Of a stretch of DNA of 62,551 nt, positions 1-9,590 are shown one piece after another. A program made the translations under genes and the position numbers. Position 1 is the stretch's first letter; every line of letters begins with the position of its first letter. The notes below the pieces were generated by a model. It was not told where the DNA came from. It saw only the letters and a program-made list of their open reading frames with translations, and searched no databases. Source of the DNA: Candidatus Phocaeicola excrementigallinarum (GTDB taxonomy: Bacteria > Bacteroidota > Bacteroidia > Bacteroidales > Bacteroidaceae); the NCBI GenBank assembly GCA_019120125.1, contig DWVR01000052.1, forward strand, positions 1-62,551, read 5' to 3'.

Positions 1-705
1 CTGACTCCTTCCGGCGAAGGTACAATCTCTCTGGATATCCGTACGGAAACGGGTTTTCTTTCCCGTGCCGTGAATGAGGCGGATTATATGAATGTGAACA
101 ACTACACGGTTCAGCTGCTGAGCGGTGAAGAGGTAGTTGCTGAATTTGGAAAAGGCGAGACTATTCCCACATCTTATAAAGTAGCTGCAGGCACTTATCA
201 GGTGAAGGCTTTTTATGGTGAGGACAAGCCTGCTTCCGTTACATCCATGTATGTGGCAGGTGAAAGTGAGCCGGTGACTCTTTCGGATAAGGAAACCAAG
301 TCTGCTTCTGTAGTCTGCAAGCCGGTCTGTGCGAAGGTAACGGTGAATTTCTCTGATGAGATGGATGTTTATTTTGAGGATTATTCCGTGTCTTTCAGCA
401 CAAAGGCTTTGACTGAGGCGAAAGAAAGTTTTGTATGGGAAAAAGCCGCGACAGACCCGGTATATCTGAAAGTGGACAATGAGGAAACCGTGAAGGCCAC
501 CATCACTGCGGTGAAGGATGGCAGTCCCGTTACTGTGGAAAAGGAATATGTGATGAGTCCGCTGGATGCCTTTAACATTACTGTAAATCCGAAAGTGGAC
601 GAACCTGAAGAGGGTACGGCGAATATCACTATCGAGATTGTTACTGGGACAAATGATATCAACCAGGATGTAGAGGTCCCTAATGACTGGACTACAGCAA
701 AATAA
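1..705 (+). CDS. DUF4493 domain protein, 5' end cut by window edge
   Basis: The frame is open from base 1 and ends at TAA 703-705. The first visible residues (GEGTISLDI, then an SRAV-like segment) match the start of a DUF4493 domain, so probably only the signal peptide and a few residues are missing. The pattern of the family is present: a GTYQVKA strand, a C-x-P-V-C segment and a VTVNFSDEM strand, as in the four other DUF4493 proteins downstream. The GTG at 70 is internal and not a likely start. By analogy with its neighbours it is probably an exported lipoprotein on the cell surface. The gap to the next gene is 30 bp, which suggests one transcript. The biochemical function is unknown. Confidence 0.8.
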   Translation: MTPSGEGTISLDIRTETGFLSRAVNEADYMNVNNYTVQLLSGEEVVAEFGKGETIPTSYKVAAGTYQVKAFYGEDKPASVTSMYVAGESEPVTLSDKETKSASVVCKPVCAKVTVNFSDEMDVYFEDYSVSFSTKALTEAKESFVWEKAATDPVYLKVDNEETVKATITAVKDGSPVTVEKEYVMSPLDAFNITVNPKVDEPEEGTANITIEIVTGTNDINQDVEVPNDWTTAK

Positions 706-735
706 ATCGAATAAGGAATAATAAAAACTGTATAT

Positions 736-2100
736 ATGAATAAGTTTAATATATTTGCTTTGAGTGCCGCCTTGGTGGCGTGCGTCTCTTCATGTGAGCT
801 GAAGGACGAATTGACGGGCGACCGGAATACTTCTACCGAGATGGGTATGCTGGACCTGTCTGTAGCGGTACAGGGGGAGCAGTCCCGTGCGGAAGGAACT
901 GTGCCTACGGCCGGTGAGATGTATGTGGAAGTGACAAGCACGGAAGAAGGTGCTGACCCTGAATATAGCGGATTGTATTCCGATATGGAAAACCCGATGC
1001 GCATACCTGTAGGAACTTATACGGTAAAGGCGCATACGGAGGGTGAGATCCAGAAGCAGATGTCCACACCTTATTATGGAGGCGGGACTGAACTTGACAT
1101 CACGAAGGATGAGACGGATGAGGCTGTTGTGACTTGCAAGATCATGAATACCAAGATTGCCTTGAGTTATAGTGAGGACCTGTTGGCCAATTTCACTGAT
1201 TGGACCATTACTTTGGACAATGGTATCAGTGGCGATGGAAATACCGTGGTATTTACGAAAGAAAATGGCAACACTCCTTTTATTTATTGGTATCTGGAGG
1301 ATAATGCAGTGCCGCAACTGACACTTAATTTCAGTGGTACGAATACAAAAGGTGAATCCGTTTCCAGGCAGATAGCTTTTACCAAAGCTGATGCGCCGGA
1401 AGGATTTGGAGATAGCGAGAATTTTATTGGCGGTGATGTCTTGGATATCACTTTGGATATTGATGCGAATAATCCGAATCCGGATGAACCGGATCAGCCG
1501 GAAGAAGATAATGATGGACAGCTCAATCTTGATGTAACGGTCGACTTGACGTGGAATACGGAAAATGGTGAGCAGACCGTTGAGATTCCGGTAGAGGATG
1601 TCACTGAGCCGGACCAGCCGGGTGGTGATGAGGATCCGGACCAGCCGGAAAATCCTGATAAGCCTACCATGATCATGCCAGGTGATGGACATATCACTTA
1701 TACTTTGAATGGCAGTGATCAGCCAGAAACTGCAGACGTGTTGATTAATATTCCGAAAGGATTGAAGTCAATGGTTGTGACGATTGTCCCCGGGAATGGT
1801 GAATTTGAAACGTTGCTTGGAGACATAGCCACTATGTTGAATTTTAAGGTAGGGGTTGAAATGGTGGACAATGCATTGATTAGTTCAGTTCTCAGTGCAT
1901 TTGGTGGAGGTGCCCAAATTAATGCTCCGGCTAGTAATGACACCTCTTACACTTTTCCTGTTGGAGCTTTCTTTACAGTTTTGAATTCGGCTGGTGCGAC
2001 AGCTCCTAAAGCACATGTATTTAAGATTGCATTGGAAGATCAAGAAGGTAATACACTGGAAGAAGAATTGTCGGTTACAATCTATCCGGCTGTGGAATAA
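736..2100 (+). CDS. DUF4493 domain lipoprotein
   Basis: A 454-residue protein. Residues 1-20 are a lipoprotein signal ending in the lipobox VSSC (Cys20). A DUF4493 domain follows (about 35-245), with the family strands GTYTVKAH, YYGGGTELDI and VTCKIMNTKI. Two acidic Pro-rich linkers rich in PDQP (about 247-258 and 287-310) flank a short beta segment. The C-terminal part (about 312-454) resembles a segment of the DUF4493 protein at 6454-8682. Codons in the last 400 bp are more AT-rich than in the first part. It sits 30 bp after one DUF4493 gene and 27 bp before another. Location on the outer surface is inferred; the substrate or partner is unknown. Confidence 0.85.
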   Translation: MNKFNIFALSAALVACVSSCELKDELTGDRNTSTEMGMLDLSVAVQGEQSRAEGTVPTAGEMYVEVTSTEEGADPEYSGLYSDMENPMRIPVGTYTVKAHTEGEIQKQMSTPYYGGGTELDITKDETDEAVVTCKIMNTKIALSYSEDLLANFTDWTITLDNGISGDGNTVVFTKENGNTPFIYWYLEDNAVPQLTLNFSGTNTKGESVSRQIAFTKADAPEGFGDSENFIGGDVLDITLDIDANNPNPDEPDQPEEDNDGQLNLDVTVDLTWNTENGEQTVEIPVEDVTEPDQPGGDEDPDQPENPDKPTMIMPGDGHITYTLNGSDQPETADVLINIPKGLKSMVVTIVPGNGEFETLLGDIATMLNFKVGVEMVDNALISSVLSAFGGGAQINAPASNDTSYTFPVGAFFTVLNSAGATAPKAHVFKIALEDQEGNTLEEELSVTIYPAVE

Positions 2101-2127
2101 GTAAAACACTCAAAAGAATAGACAATT

Positions 2128-3942
2128 ATGAAAAAAATAATATTTCAATGTTCTCTTTTTCTGTGCATGCTGCTGATGGTGGCCTGCCAGAACGAGGATG
2201 AACTCTCAAACAGCAACGTCGGCTATTTGCGTTTGTCATTAGGTGTGGATACTTCGGTCAACACTCGTGCCGATGGGGAGGAGGTTTATGACCCGGCGCA
2301 AATGACTGTGCAGATTGTGAATGACGGTAACGAAGTGGTGGAAACCGTCTCTGTAGGTGAGGGGGAAAGTCCGGAAGTTTCTTTGGCTCCCGGTACTTAT
2401 ACCGTGAAGGCTTCTTCAGCCGGATTCGATGGAAAGACTTCCGGATGGGAAAAACCGTATTATGCGGGAAGCACAACGGTGGAAATCAAGAAAGGCGTGA
2501 GTACACCTGCCAACATAACCTGTACGCTTGCCAATGTGAAAGTCACGATCAAGTTTGACCAGACTTTTGTTGACGCCTTTACTGAAGCGGAAGTGTCGGT
2601 GGACGATTTGGCCGGGGAAACAGGTATTGATCCGTTGACTTTCGTGATGAACGAGACCACTCAGTCCGGTTATTTCCCTGTCACAGACTTGAATGCCAAA
2701 GTGACGGCCACAAACCGTAACAATGTGTCTAATTCTTCTGACCATGAGATTACCGGTGTGAAAGCACGCGATCATTATATCCTTACCTATAAGGTGGCTG
2801 AAAAAGAAATGGGCAGTGGAAATGTGACGATTACAGTAGATTCTTCTACCAAGACCTATTCGTATACTTTCTATGTGCCGACCGATCCGACCACACAGCT
2901 TGCCGTGGCTGATGCCAACGCATGGGCAAAATTGGCTTATCTGACCGGTAATGTGGTTACTTCAAAAGATGAACTGACTCCGGCAAAGATGAAGTTCCAG
3001 TATCGCAAGAAAGATGTGGGTGAGTGGACGGATGCCGTTGCCACTTTGAATGGCGAGACATACGAAGGCAAGGTAGTGGATCTTACTCCGGAAACCACAT
3101 ACGAGTATCGTATGGTTTACGGTGAGGAACAGTTCGTAACTGAGGTGCAAGAATTTACTACGGAAGCGGCTATAGCATTGCATAACGGTAGTTTTGAAGA
3201 TTGGAACAAGGGTACAGGTGATTATAAGAATACTTGGTTTGCAGATGTGGCAGGCAGTGCAGATTTCAATAAATCTTTCTGGGATTCCGGTAATATAGGA
3301 ACCTCTACAGGAATGGCTGCTATGTTAGGAGCTAAAAACCCGACTTCTCCTGAAGAAACAATTGTCCATTCTTCTGGGAAATCTGCTAAATTAGCTTCAA
3401 CGTATGTGGTTATACAGTTTGCTGCCGGTAATATTTATACGGGAAATTATCAGGAAACGATAATGAGTCCGATGGGCGCGCGCATCAATTTCGGACAACC
3501 TTTTACGGCGCGGCCGATGGCTTTGCATGGTTGGATTCAGTATACACCGGGCGAAGTGAATAGAGGAAAAGATGAAAACTTGCCGTCAGATGCAACTTTG
3601 CATTTGGGTGATACAGACCAGAATGCAGTTTATATAGCATTGTCTGACAAGGGAGCTCCTTATGAAGTGAATAATGGTGCAAAACAATTCATCGATTTTG
3701 ATAATGATCCTAACATAATTGCTTACGGTGAGCTTCCACAAGAAGAATGTGTGGCAACAGATGGATGGAAAGAAGTGAATATTCCGTTGGTATATCGGAG
3801 TCTTGATCGTAAGCCTACACATATAATTATTGTGATGAGTGCAAGTAAATACGGTGATTATTTTGTGGGTAGTGATTCAAGTGTAATGTACGTAGATGAT
3901 TTTGAACTTATTTATGACGGTGAACCTTCTGTTCAAGAATAA
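2128..3942 (+). CDS. DUF4493-PCMD lipoprotein
   Basis: A 604-residue protein. The signal peptide ends at lipobox MVAC (Cys20). Domains in order: DUF4493 (about 30-250, with GTYTVKAS, YYAGSTTVEI and ITCTLANVKV), a fibronectin-III-like beta segment (about 262-350, ending in TYEYRMVYGEE and EFTTEA), and a PCMD domain (putative carbohydrate metabolism domain, Pfam PF13201) from NGSFEDW at about 354 to the C-terminus. PCMD features seen are the Trp-rich start, AAGNIYTGNY, the long beta region and the closing YVDDFELIYDG. PCMD is known mainly from surface lipoproteins of Bacteroidota and resembles carbohydrate-binding jelly rolls; binding to a glycan is inference. The PCMD part is more AT-rich than the DUF4493 part. 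Confidence 0.85.
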   Translation: MKKIIFQCSLFLCMLLMVACQNEDELSNSNVGYLRLSLGVDTSVNTRADGEEVYDPAQMTVQIVNDGNEVVETVSVGEGESPEVSLAPGTYTVKASSAGFDGKTSGWEKPYYAGSTTVEIKKGVSTPANITCTLANVKVTIKFDQTFVDAFTEAEVSVDDLAGETGIDPLTFVMNETTQSGYFPVTDLNAKVTATNRNNVSNSSDHEITGVKARDHYILTYKVAEKEMGSGNVTITVDSSTKTYSYTFYVPTDPTTQLAVADANAWAKLAYLTGNVVTSKDELTPAKMKFQYRKKDVGEWTDAVATLNGETYEGKVVDLTPETTYEYRMVYGEEQFVTEVQEFTTEAAIALHNGSFEDWNKGTGDYKNTWFADVAGSADFNKSFWDSGNIGTSTGMAAMLGAKNPTSPEETIVHSSGKSAKLASTYVVIQFAAGNIYTGNYQETIMSPMGARINFGQPFTARPMALHGWIQYTPGEVNRGKDENLPSDATLHLGDTDQNAVYIALSDKGAPYEVNNGAKQFIDFDNDPNIIAYGELPQEECVATDGWKEVNIPLVYRSLDRKPTHIIIVMSASKYGDYFVGSDSSVMYVDDFELIYDGEPSVQE

Positions 3943-3962
3943 AACAACACTTTAAATAACCT

Positions 3963-4003
3963 AACCGGGAGAGGGAGCGTGCGAACGCTTCTCTCTTTCG
4001 GTT
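3963..4003 (+). terminator. Hairpin between operon genes, possible attenuator
   Basis: An imperfect inverted repeat of about 17 bp. AACCG at 3963 pairs with CGGTT ending at 4003, and the inner AGCG pairs with CGCT around a short loop; the arms include G-U pairs. No strong T-tract follows, only TATTCTTG. It may slow transcription or shield the upstream message rather than end it, because the next gene starts 15 bp later on the same strand. Confidence 0.45.
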
Positions 4004-4017
4004 ATTCTTGTGAATAA

Positions 4018-4764
4018 ATGAAAGCGAAACTTTTACTTTTTTCCTTGCTGATGGGGGGAGCATTGACCGCCTCAGCTATCAATCCGCACCGCGTGCAGCG
4101 CATTGACCGCGAGATTCAGAAACGCGTGTTCATCCCCAAGGGACAGATCATTGCCGGAGGTACGGTTTCCTATTCAGAGCACGATGAGGACAACCTCAAT
4201 TTCACCGTGCTGAAAAACATTGAGGGTCTCGGATACGATTTCGCTGTAAGCCCTTACGTGGGTTATTTCTTCCGCGACAACATGGCCGCCGGTGTCCGCT
4301 TTGCCTACAACCGTACTTATCTTGATCTCGGGAACTTCGACCTGAATCTGGGTGAGGACTTCAACATCAATCTGGAGGATGTGTATTATCTGGAACACAA
4401 GTTCGAGACATCCGCCTTTCTGCGTACCTATATGCCCGTGGGAAGAAGCAAGATATTCGGCTTCTTCAATGAGTGCCGTCTCACTTATGGATATGCCCGT
4501 GGAAAGAACTCCACAGGTTCCGGCGCGCAGTACGACGGTACGTTCGAGACCAGTCATAATCTGGAAATCGGTTTCGCGCCGGGTGTGACGGCCTTCGTGA
4601 CTGACTGGGCGGCCGTGGAAGTCTCCATGGGCGTGATGGGATTCGATTTCAAGTGGGTGGACCAGAAAACCAATCAGGTGGAGACCGGCAAACGCCGCAC
4701 CTCGTCGGGTGACTTCAAGATCAACCTTTTCTCCATCAACATCGGTATGACCTTCTATTTATAA
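4018..4764 (+). CDS. Outer-membrane beta-barrel candidate
   Basis: A 248-residue protein with a Sec signal peptide (residues 1-20, cleaved after TASA). The mature part alternates hydrophobic and polar residues in strands, with many aromatic residues (FAVSPYVGYFF, MAAGVRFAYNRTY), and the last residues (INIGMTFYL) end in an aromatic-hydrophobic pattern typical of barrels recognised by BamA. Its length suits an 8-10-stranded barrel. It lies between a DUF4493-PCMD gene and a PCMD gene with gaps of 75 and 17 bp, so it may anchor or assemble the neighbouring lipoproteins. The family is not recognised with certainty; it could be an OmpW/porin-like small barrel. Confidence 0.75.
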   Translation: MKAKLLLFSLLMGGALTASAINPHRVQRIDREIQKRVFIPKGQIIAGGTVSYSEHDEDNLNFTVLKNIEGLGYDFAVSPYVGYFFRDNMAAGVRFAYNRTYLDLGNFDLNLGEDFNINLEDVYYLEHKFETSAFLRTYMPVGRSKIFGFFNECRLTYGYARGKNSTGSGAQYDGTFETSHNLEIGFAPGVTAFVTDWAAVEVSMGVMGFDFKWVDQKTNQVETGKRRTSSGDFKINLFSINIGMTFYL

Positions 4765-4781
4765 TCATCAACGGACAGGAT

Positions 4782-6434
4782 ATGACGAAAAAGACAGTTT
4801 GTTATTATATGGTGGCGGGACTGCTGGCGATGCAGGCCTGCAAGATAGAGAATGACATCCCTTATCCCATTGTGGAGGGAAACATCGAGTCGTTTGAAGT
4901 GGAAGGTCAGTGCACGGCTCCGGGAGGGACCGGTTCGGCGGCTCAGATCAACACGTCCGGCCGCACGGTGACGCTTTATGTAGATGATACGGTAGATCTC
5001 ACAAAACTTCGTATCACGCGGTTTACCGTTTCATCGGACGCGGAAATCCAGGCGGATTCCGCTGCCTGCGTCGACTATGCGAAATTCCCCACGGCTGGTT
5101 TTGAGGAGCCGGACAATTCCGCCGACACGCGGATGGACTTCAGTGATCCGGTGAAGTTCACGCTGAGCACTTACCAGGATTACCGCTGGACGGTGAGCGT
5201 GACACAGATTATCGACCGCAAAGTCGATGTGACGGGAATGATCCGTTCCGTGGTGGATCCGGAAAACCGTACGGCCATTGTCTATGTGTCTCCTGAAACG
5301 GACCTGAGCAACCTTACGGTGAACGCCATGAATCTGGGCGGCGCTTCGGGTACGGTGACTCCAGACCCTACGGCCATCCACGACTATTCGAAGGCGTTGA
5401 CTTTCCAGGTGTCACATGGATGGGAGGAGACGGCGCACGAGTGGAAAGTGTATGTGTACCATTCGGAAGAGGACGCTTCGTCGGCCGAACTGTTTCCCAG
5501 GACGACTTCCGCCACGCTTCGTGGCACTGTCCGCAGCGGACAGACGGTAGCCGTGGAGTATAAGGAAGCGGGCGCTTCCAACTGGTCGTCCGTGAGTGAT
5601 GTACAGGTGGACGGTACGGACTTTACCGCACAGATTACGGGACTGACCGGAGGCACCAGCTACAGCTATCGGGTGAATGTGGACGGAATGGAAGGAGAAG
5701 AACAGACGTTCACCACGGCCCAGGCCCAGCAGCTGACCAACGGAGGTCTGGATGACTGGTGGAGCGAGACGACAAGTGGGGGACGGATCATGTGGTATCC
5801 GGAAGCGGAAGGAAGTTCTGCCTATTGGAGTACGGGAAACAAGGGCGCCACCACTATTGCCAACAGTAATACGGAACCCACTTCAGAAACTTGTAACGGA
5901 AGCGGACGTGCCGCCCTGTTGCAGACAAAATGGCTGACCATGAAGTTGGCGGCAGGAAATCTGTTTACGGGTGATTTCGAGGTGGACGGCACGCATGGCG
6001 TTTTGACTTTGGGCCGTGAGTTCACATCTTTTCCTTCCGCGTTGCGTATGCATCTGAAGTACAAGACATCCACCATCAATCACGCCTCGCCGGACAAGAC
6101 CGATTGGGATCACATGATAGGACAGAGCGATACATGTCACATTTATTTTGCCTTGACCACGGAAAAGGTGGTGATCCGCACCCGTACTTTTGATGTGTTC
6201 GATAGAAGAGCGCCGGAAGTGGTGGCATACGGCGAATACCAGTCGGGAACGGATGTGTCGGGAACCGAGCAGAACGGTTATCTGCAGGTGGACGCGCCGT
6301 TTGAGTATTATCGTACGGATGTGACGCCGAAGTATGTGATCATCATATGCAGCGCCAGCAAGTATGGCAATTACTTTACCGGTGGGGATGCAAGTCAGCT
6401 GTGGCTTGACAATCTGGAAATGGTTTATGAATGA
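4782..6434 (+). CDS. PCMD domain lipoprotein
   Basis: A 550-residue protein with a lipobox-like MQAC (Cys20). Two repeated Ig-like modules follow (about 30-135 and 138-225), each ending in a TVSVT or WKVYVYH strand, like the tandem beta modules of Bacteroidota glycan-binding lipoproteins. Next come a fibronectin-III-like segment (about 230-312, ending SYRVNVDG and TFTTAQ) and a C-terminal PCMD domain from NGGLDDWW (about 318) to LDNLEMVYE. Unlike its neighbours it has no DUF4493 domain at the N-terminus. It follows the barrel gene by 17 bp. Its GC content is higher than in the PCMD parts of the two other genes. Confidence 0.82.
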   Translation: MTKKTVCYYMVAGLLAMQACKIENDIPYPIVEGNIESFEVEGQCTAPGGTGSAAQINTSGRTVTLYVDDTVDLTKLRITRFTVSSDAEIQADSAACVDYAKFPTAGFEEPDNSADTRMDFSDPVKFTLSTYQDYRWTVSVTQIIDRKVDVTGMIRSVVDPENRTAIVYVSPETDLSNLTVNAMNLGGASGTVTPDPTAIHDYSKALTFQVSHGWEETAHEWKVYVYHSEEDASSAELFPRTTSATLRGTVRSGQTVAVEYKEAGASNWSSVSDVQVDGTDFTAQITGLTGGTSYSYRVNVDGMEGEEQTFTTAQAQQLTNGGLDDWWSETTSGGRIMWYPEAEGSSAYWSTGNKGATTIANSNTEPTSETCNGSGRAALLQTKWLTMKLAAGNLFTGDFEVDGTHGVLTLGREFTSFPSALRMHLKYKTSTINHASPDKTDWDHMIGQSDTCHIYFALTTEKVVIRTRTFDVFDRRAPEVVAYGEYQSGTDVSGTEQNGYLQVDAPFEYYRTDVTPKYVIIICSASKYGNYFTGGDASQLWLDNLEMVYE

Positions 6435-6453
6435 AAAAGGAGAGAATATATAT

Positions 6454-8682
6454 ATGAAATACGTCAATTATCTGTGTGTTTGGTGCCTGGCGATGGTGTT
6501 GTTCGCCTGCCAGGAAGAGTCGCTGGAGCAGTCCGGCAAGACTGGTTTTCTGGTTTCGTTGACGGAGGGGACGGAAGTGGCCGTCTCGCGGGCCACTCCG
6601 GGCGAGCTGAAGGAAAGCCTGCCGATTGAGGCCAAGGATTTTGACCTTACGATAACCGGATCGTCTACTGGTGAGACGGCCTATTCAGGTAAGGTAAGTG
6701 AGGGCTTGATTCCGGTAAAGGCCGGAGTCTACAATCTGACCGCCACGTACGGTGAGAATCCGGCGTTGGCTCTCGACGCTCCTTATTTCAAGGGAGAGGT
6801 GGAAAAAGCGATTGTAAAAGGCGGTGAGACCACTTCTGTGGAGATTCCCTGCAAGGTGGCCAACTCATTGCTTTCCGTGACATTCGACAACTCCAAGGAA
6901 TCGTTTGAGGATATTTACAGTGATTATTCAGTGGAAGTGAAGGTAGGTGAGGAATCTGTCACTTTGAAAAAGGACGGTAAGGAAAGTGCCTATTTCCGTG
7001 CGGATTCTGGAATAGAGGTCATTTTCCACGGAACGCTGAAGGAGGATGAAGGGGTAAAAACCGTTTCATTGGACTTGTCCGGAATCAAGGAACTTCCGCT
7101 TCAGGCCGGTGACCATCTGAAACTGACGCTTATGCCGGAATTGGATAAATACGACATTCCTTTGAGTGTGACAGCCGCTGAGGTCGTAACCGTTACTTTG
7201 GAAGAGACCATCCCGTTAAGCTGGTTGCCGAAACCGAAAGTGTCTGCCGAGGGTTTTGATGAGAACAATACGCTGACATTTGTAGAGACGGAGACAAAAA
7301 CGGCAAGACTGAATCTGGGACTTTCTTCCGCATTGCAGGACATGAAGCTGAAGTTCAATTTCGAGGACGAACAGTTCTCTTCCTTGCAGAAAGACAAGGA
7401 ATATCTGCTGTCGAATGCGGAAGACAAGGCAGCGGTGGAAGCAGCCTTAGGCATCACGCTTCCCGAAATTGGTGCTACAGAAGCCGGCATCGATTTGTCC
7501 GGTGTGATGTCGCGTATGCAAACCAATGCGGGAGCGACTGTAAACAATACGATCGAAGTGGATGTAAAGGCTAACGACCGTTGGAGCAGCGAGGATGAAA
7601 ATGTGAATCGGGTTTATAAACTGGTTTGCAACAAGCCGGAGTTTTCAGTGAATGTGAAACCGGAGAATTGCTGGTCTCGTGAGTTTACGGTGGATGAAAT
7701 TCAAATTTCAGGGAATGCCGATGCGGAGAAAATCAAAGCTGATTTGGTTTATCAGTATTTTGATGGAGCAAATTGGGTCAATTGTACAACACGTGATAAT
7801 GTGGGCGGACGTACCCAGCAATTTGTTGAAACCGCAGAAGATATTGCAACAAAAACTTATAAAGTGCGTGCGCTCTATCGTGGTGCAGTTGCATCTGAGG
7901 AAGTAGAAGCTGTTTTGGAAACTCCGGAACAATTGCCGAATTCAGGAATGGAAGAATGGACTCCAGTACAGCTAGGTTCATTTCTAGGAATACCTAACTT
8001 TTGGAATCGTTATTATTATTATGATTTTTTGCCATATAATAGCAATGTAGATACAGATATTTGGTGGGCGACAAATAATGAACGTTCAAGGGATTATTCT
8101 GTCTCTCGTGTGAAAGTAACATCAGCACCTTGCGTTAGTTATAATGAGAGTTTTAGGCATGAAGGAACTAAATCTGTTTTAATATATACTTCTGGGCATG
8201 GTGGGGGGTATGCCTCTACTAGTGAATTTTTATATCCTGCTGGAGCTTTTGCTGGAAGTTTATTCATTGGTACTTATCGTTGGGCTGAAGACTCAGAAGA
8301 AATTAGTACAGGTCATGATTTTTTTAGTCGTCCATCTTCTTTTGAGTTTTGGTATAAATATATTCCAAAGAATGATGACCAATTTAAAGTTTATGTAGAA
8401 TTAAGAAATGGAAGTGAAATAATATCATCTGGAGAATTTATTCCTGAGATGTCTTCTTTGTCTACGGATTGGGTAAAAGGAACTATATCAATTATTTACC
8501 CAGAATTTGCTAAAATAGTAACATCAATTTATGTTCAATTCCTTTCTACGACAAAAACATCTTTTCAGGAAAATGATTTTGACAAAAATAAATCAATATC
8601 TTTTCCTGTAATGGGTGATTGGAATGCACATATAGGTAGTATGTTATATATTGACGACATTTCATTAGTTTACGACAAATAA
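6454..8682 (+). CDS. DUF4493-PCMD lipoprotein
   Basis: The start chosen is ATG 6454, preceded by an AGGAG stretch; it gives a clean signal peptide with lipobox LFAC (Cys17) and 742 residues. A longer frame to 6364 overlaps the upstream gene and buries the signal. Domains: DUF4493 (about 28-270, with GVYNLTATYG, PYFKGEVEK and IPCKVANSLL), a beta region shared with the gene at 736 (about 275-400), a fibronectin-III-like segment (about 410-510) and PCMD (about 515-742, opening NSGMEEW, closing YIDDISLVYD). Bases 7980-8690 are strikingly AT-rich compared with the first 1.5 kb, which suggests a separately acquired C-terminal part. Probably surface-exposed; ligand unknown. Confidence 0.85.
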   Translation: MKYVNYLCVWCLAMVLFACQEESLEQSGKTGFLVSLTEGTEVAVSRATPGELKESLPIEAKDFDLTITGSSTGETAYSGKVSEGLIPVKAGVYNLTATYGENPALALDAPYFKGEVEKAIVKGGETTSVEIPCKVANSLLSVTFDNSKESFEDIYSDYSVEVKVGEESVTLKKDGKESAYFRADSGIEVIFHGTLKEDEGVKTVSLDLSGIKELPLQAGDHLKLTLMPELDKYDIPLSVTAAEVVTVTLEETIPLSWLPKPKVSAEGFDENNTLTFVETETKTARLNLGLSSALQDMKLKFNFEDEQFSSLQKDKEYLLSNAEDKAAVEAALGITLPEIGATEAGIDLSGVMSRMQTNAGATVNNTIEVDVKANDRWSSEDENVNRVYKLVCNKPEFSVNVKPENCWSREFTVDEIQISGNADAEKIKADLVYQYFDGANWVNCTTRDNVGGRTQQFVETAEDIATKTYKVRALYRGAVASEEVEAVLETPEQLPNSGMEEWTPVQLGSFLGIPNFWNRYYYYDFLPYNSNVDTDIWWATNNERSRDYSVSRVKVTSAPCVSYNESFRHEGTKSVLIYTSGHGGGYASTSEFLYPAGAFAGSLFIGTYRWAEDSEEISTGHDFFSRPSSFEFWYKYIPKNDDQFKVYVELRNGSEIISSGEFIPEMSSLSTDWVKGTISIIYPEFAKIVTSIYVQFLSTTKTSFQENDFDKNKSISFPVMGDWNAHIGSMLYIDDISLVYDK

Positions 8683-8691
8683 AAAACAAAT

Positions 8692-9399
8692 ATGAAACAA
8701 AACATACTATACATTTTATTAGGAATCTTCCTGCTAGCAAGCTGTCGGCAGGAAGAACTTCCGGGTGAGGAAAGCCGTTACGGCTATCTCTCCTTGAAAA
8801 GCGTGGTGGCGGAAGTGGAGAATGTGAACGCTCCGGCCAGCCGTGCCCTGCCTGCGGTTGATACTAAAGACCTGTATGTGGAAGTCTGGGAAGGGGAGAA
8901 GAAAGTCCTTTCATATGCTCCCGGGGAAGAAGTTCCGGCACAGATCAAGCTTCCTGTAGGAACGTACACGGCCAAAGCCTATAATGCAGCCTATTCGGAC
9001 AATGCGGCGGACCAGCCGATGTTCTGTGGAGAAAGTGAGGCGTTCACCGTGGCGGAGGGCGAACAGACACAGCAGACCGTTTCCGTATCGTTGCATAATT
9101 GCGGCATCACTTTCGCCTTGAGTGAGGGTTTCAAGAAGTACTTCAGCGAGGAAGAGACCAGTGTGGAAATCACTTGTGGCGAAAGTACCGTCACTTTCAG
9201 TGCGGACCAGTTCGGTACGGACAATTATGTCTATTTCCTTTGCGAAGAAGGGACACAGCCGGCCTATACGCTGACTTCCAAAAATGCGGATGAAGAAACA
9301 GTTACTCTGTCCGGCGATTTGGATGTGAAGAACGGAACGTGCTACACACTTACATTCAATTTCCAGCCGGACGGGGCCGTATCCGCGGTTTCTGAATAA
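8692..9399 (+). CDS. DUF4493 domain lipoprotein
   Basis: A 235-residue lipoprotein with lipobox LASC (Cys18). Almost the whole mature protein is one DUF4493 domain: YGYLSLK, then a SRA motif, DLYVEVWEGEK, GTYTAKAY, a FCGESEAFTV strand and a C-terminal beta region. It starts 9 bp after the preceding stop and returns to the higher GC content of the cluster. It is the shortest DUF4493 protein here and the last gene of the run; no clear terminator follows directly, only repeat elements. Function unknown. Confidence 0.85.
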   Translation: MKQNILYILLGIFLLASCRQEELPGEESRYGYLSLKSVVAEVENVNAPASRALPAVDTKDLYVEVWEGEKKVLSYAPGEEVPAQIKLPVGTYTAKAYNAAYSDNAADQPMFCGESEAFTVAEGEQTQQTVSVSLHNCGITFALSEGFKKYFSEEETSVEITCGESTVTFSADQFGTDNYVYFLCEEGTQPAYTLTSKNADEETVTLSGDLDVKNGTCYTLTFNFQPDGAVSAVSE

Positions 9400-9423
9400 G
9401 ATTTTAAGGTATTGTCAAGAGCC

Positions 9424-9511
9424 TGTCTCAAAATAAAAACCAGCTTGCGTTTTCGAGATCCTTCACTTTGTTCAGGATGACAAAATGTAAGCTGGTTTTT
9501 ATTTTGACGCG
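9424..9511. repeat. MITE-like inverted repeat, copy 1 (short)
   Basis: Perfect 19-bp arms at 9428-9446 and 9489-9507 (outer part TCAAAATAAAAACC) enclose a core with GAGATCCTTCACTTTG and TTCAGGATGAC. Termini and core match the copy at 26715-26852. There is no coding potential. It could act as a stem-loop after the DUF4493 operon. Confidence 0.75.
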
Positions 9512-9590
9512 GCCCCTATGCTGTAATTGTCAGAATATAGAGGTACAAAAGCGTGGAGTCTTATATTGTCTTGATTTCAGGAAAATATAT

